Below are positions 6,014 through 6,034 of a stretch of DNA of 6,034 nt, in pieces. Location of the stretch: the NCBI GenBank assembly GCA_028699795.1, contig JAQVTZ010000111.1, positions 1-6,034 of the forward strand, in the 5' to 3' direction. The translations under genes were made by a program, and so were the position numbers. Under the pieces are notes generated by a model, which saw nothing but the letters and a program-made list of their open reading frames with translations, made no database searches and was not told the DNA's origin. Within the stretch, counting starts at the first letter, position 1; each line of letters opens with the position of its first letter. This stretch comes from Clostridia bacterium. GTDB taxonomy: Bacteria > Bacillota > Clostridia > Christensenellales > DTU072.

Positions 6014-6034
6014 TATCACTACGATAAACTCTAA

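Overview
The window is a plus-strand run of five housekeeping genes from a bacterium. It is probably an uncultured member of the class Clostridia (Bacillota). The main pointer is the last gene, which fuses the isoprenoid enzyme IspH to ribosomal protein S1; this fusion is known from Clostridia. The grouping of rluB, an HI0933-type flavoprotein, cmk and ispH-rpsA also fits. The taxonomy is inferred from gene content only. Three genes stop at TGA, so the standard bacterial code applies.

Layout. Positions 2-454 hold the 3' part of an RsuA/RluB-type pseudouridine synthase that is cut by the window edge. A 237-bp non-coding gap (455-691) follows, with one plausible extended -10 promoter and a leader that can fold in two mutually exclusive ways. 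Next come surE (692-1450), an HI0933/BaiN-type flavoprotein (1447-2700, 4-bp ATGA overlap with surE), cmk (2743-3399, with the best Shine-Dalgarno in the window) and the ispH-rpsA fusion (3390-5906, overlapping cmk by 10 bp). A strong intrinsic terminator at 5979-6013 closes the unit. The spacing suggests one transcript from surE to the terminator, possibly with read-through from rluB.

Function. The genes do not form a single pathway. rluB (rRNA modification), cmk (CMP/dCMP phosphorylation) and S1 (mRNA binding on the ribosome) serve translation and nucleotide supply. surE removes phosphate from nucleoside monophosphates. IspH carries out the last step of the MEP isoprenoid pathway. The flavoprotein has no firm substrate.

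I found no mobile element, CRISPR array, tRNA, rRNA, defence system or clearly new system. The points most worth a second look are in the 838-residue IspH-S1 protein: a roughly 105-residue Ala/Glu linker that contains a 34-bp perfect DNA repeat, a cluster of in-frame ATG codons exactly at the enzyme/S1 boundary, and a charged insertion in the second S1 domain. The surE leader, with its competing stems, is a weaker candidate.
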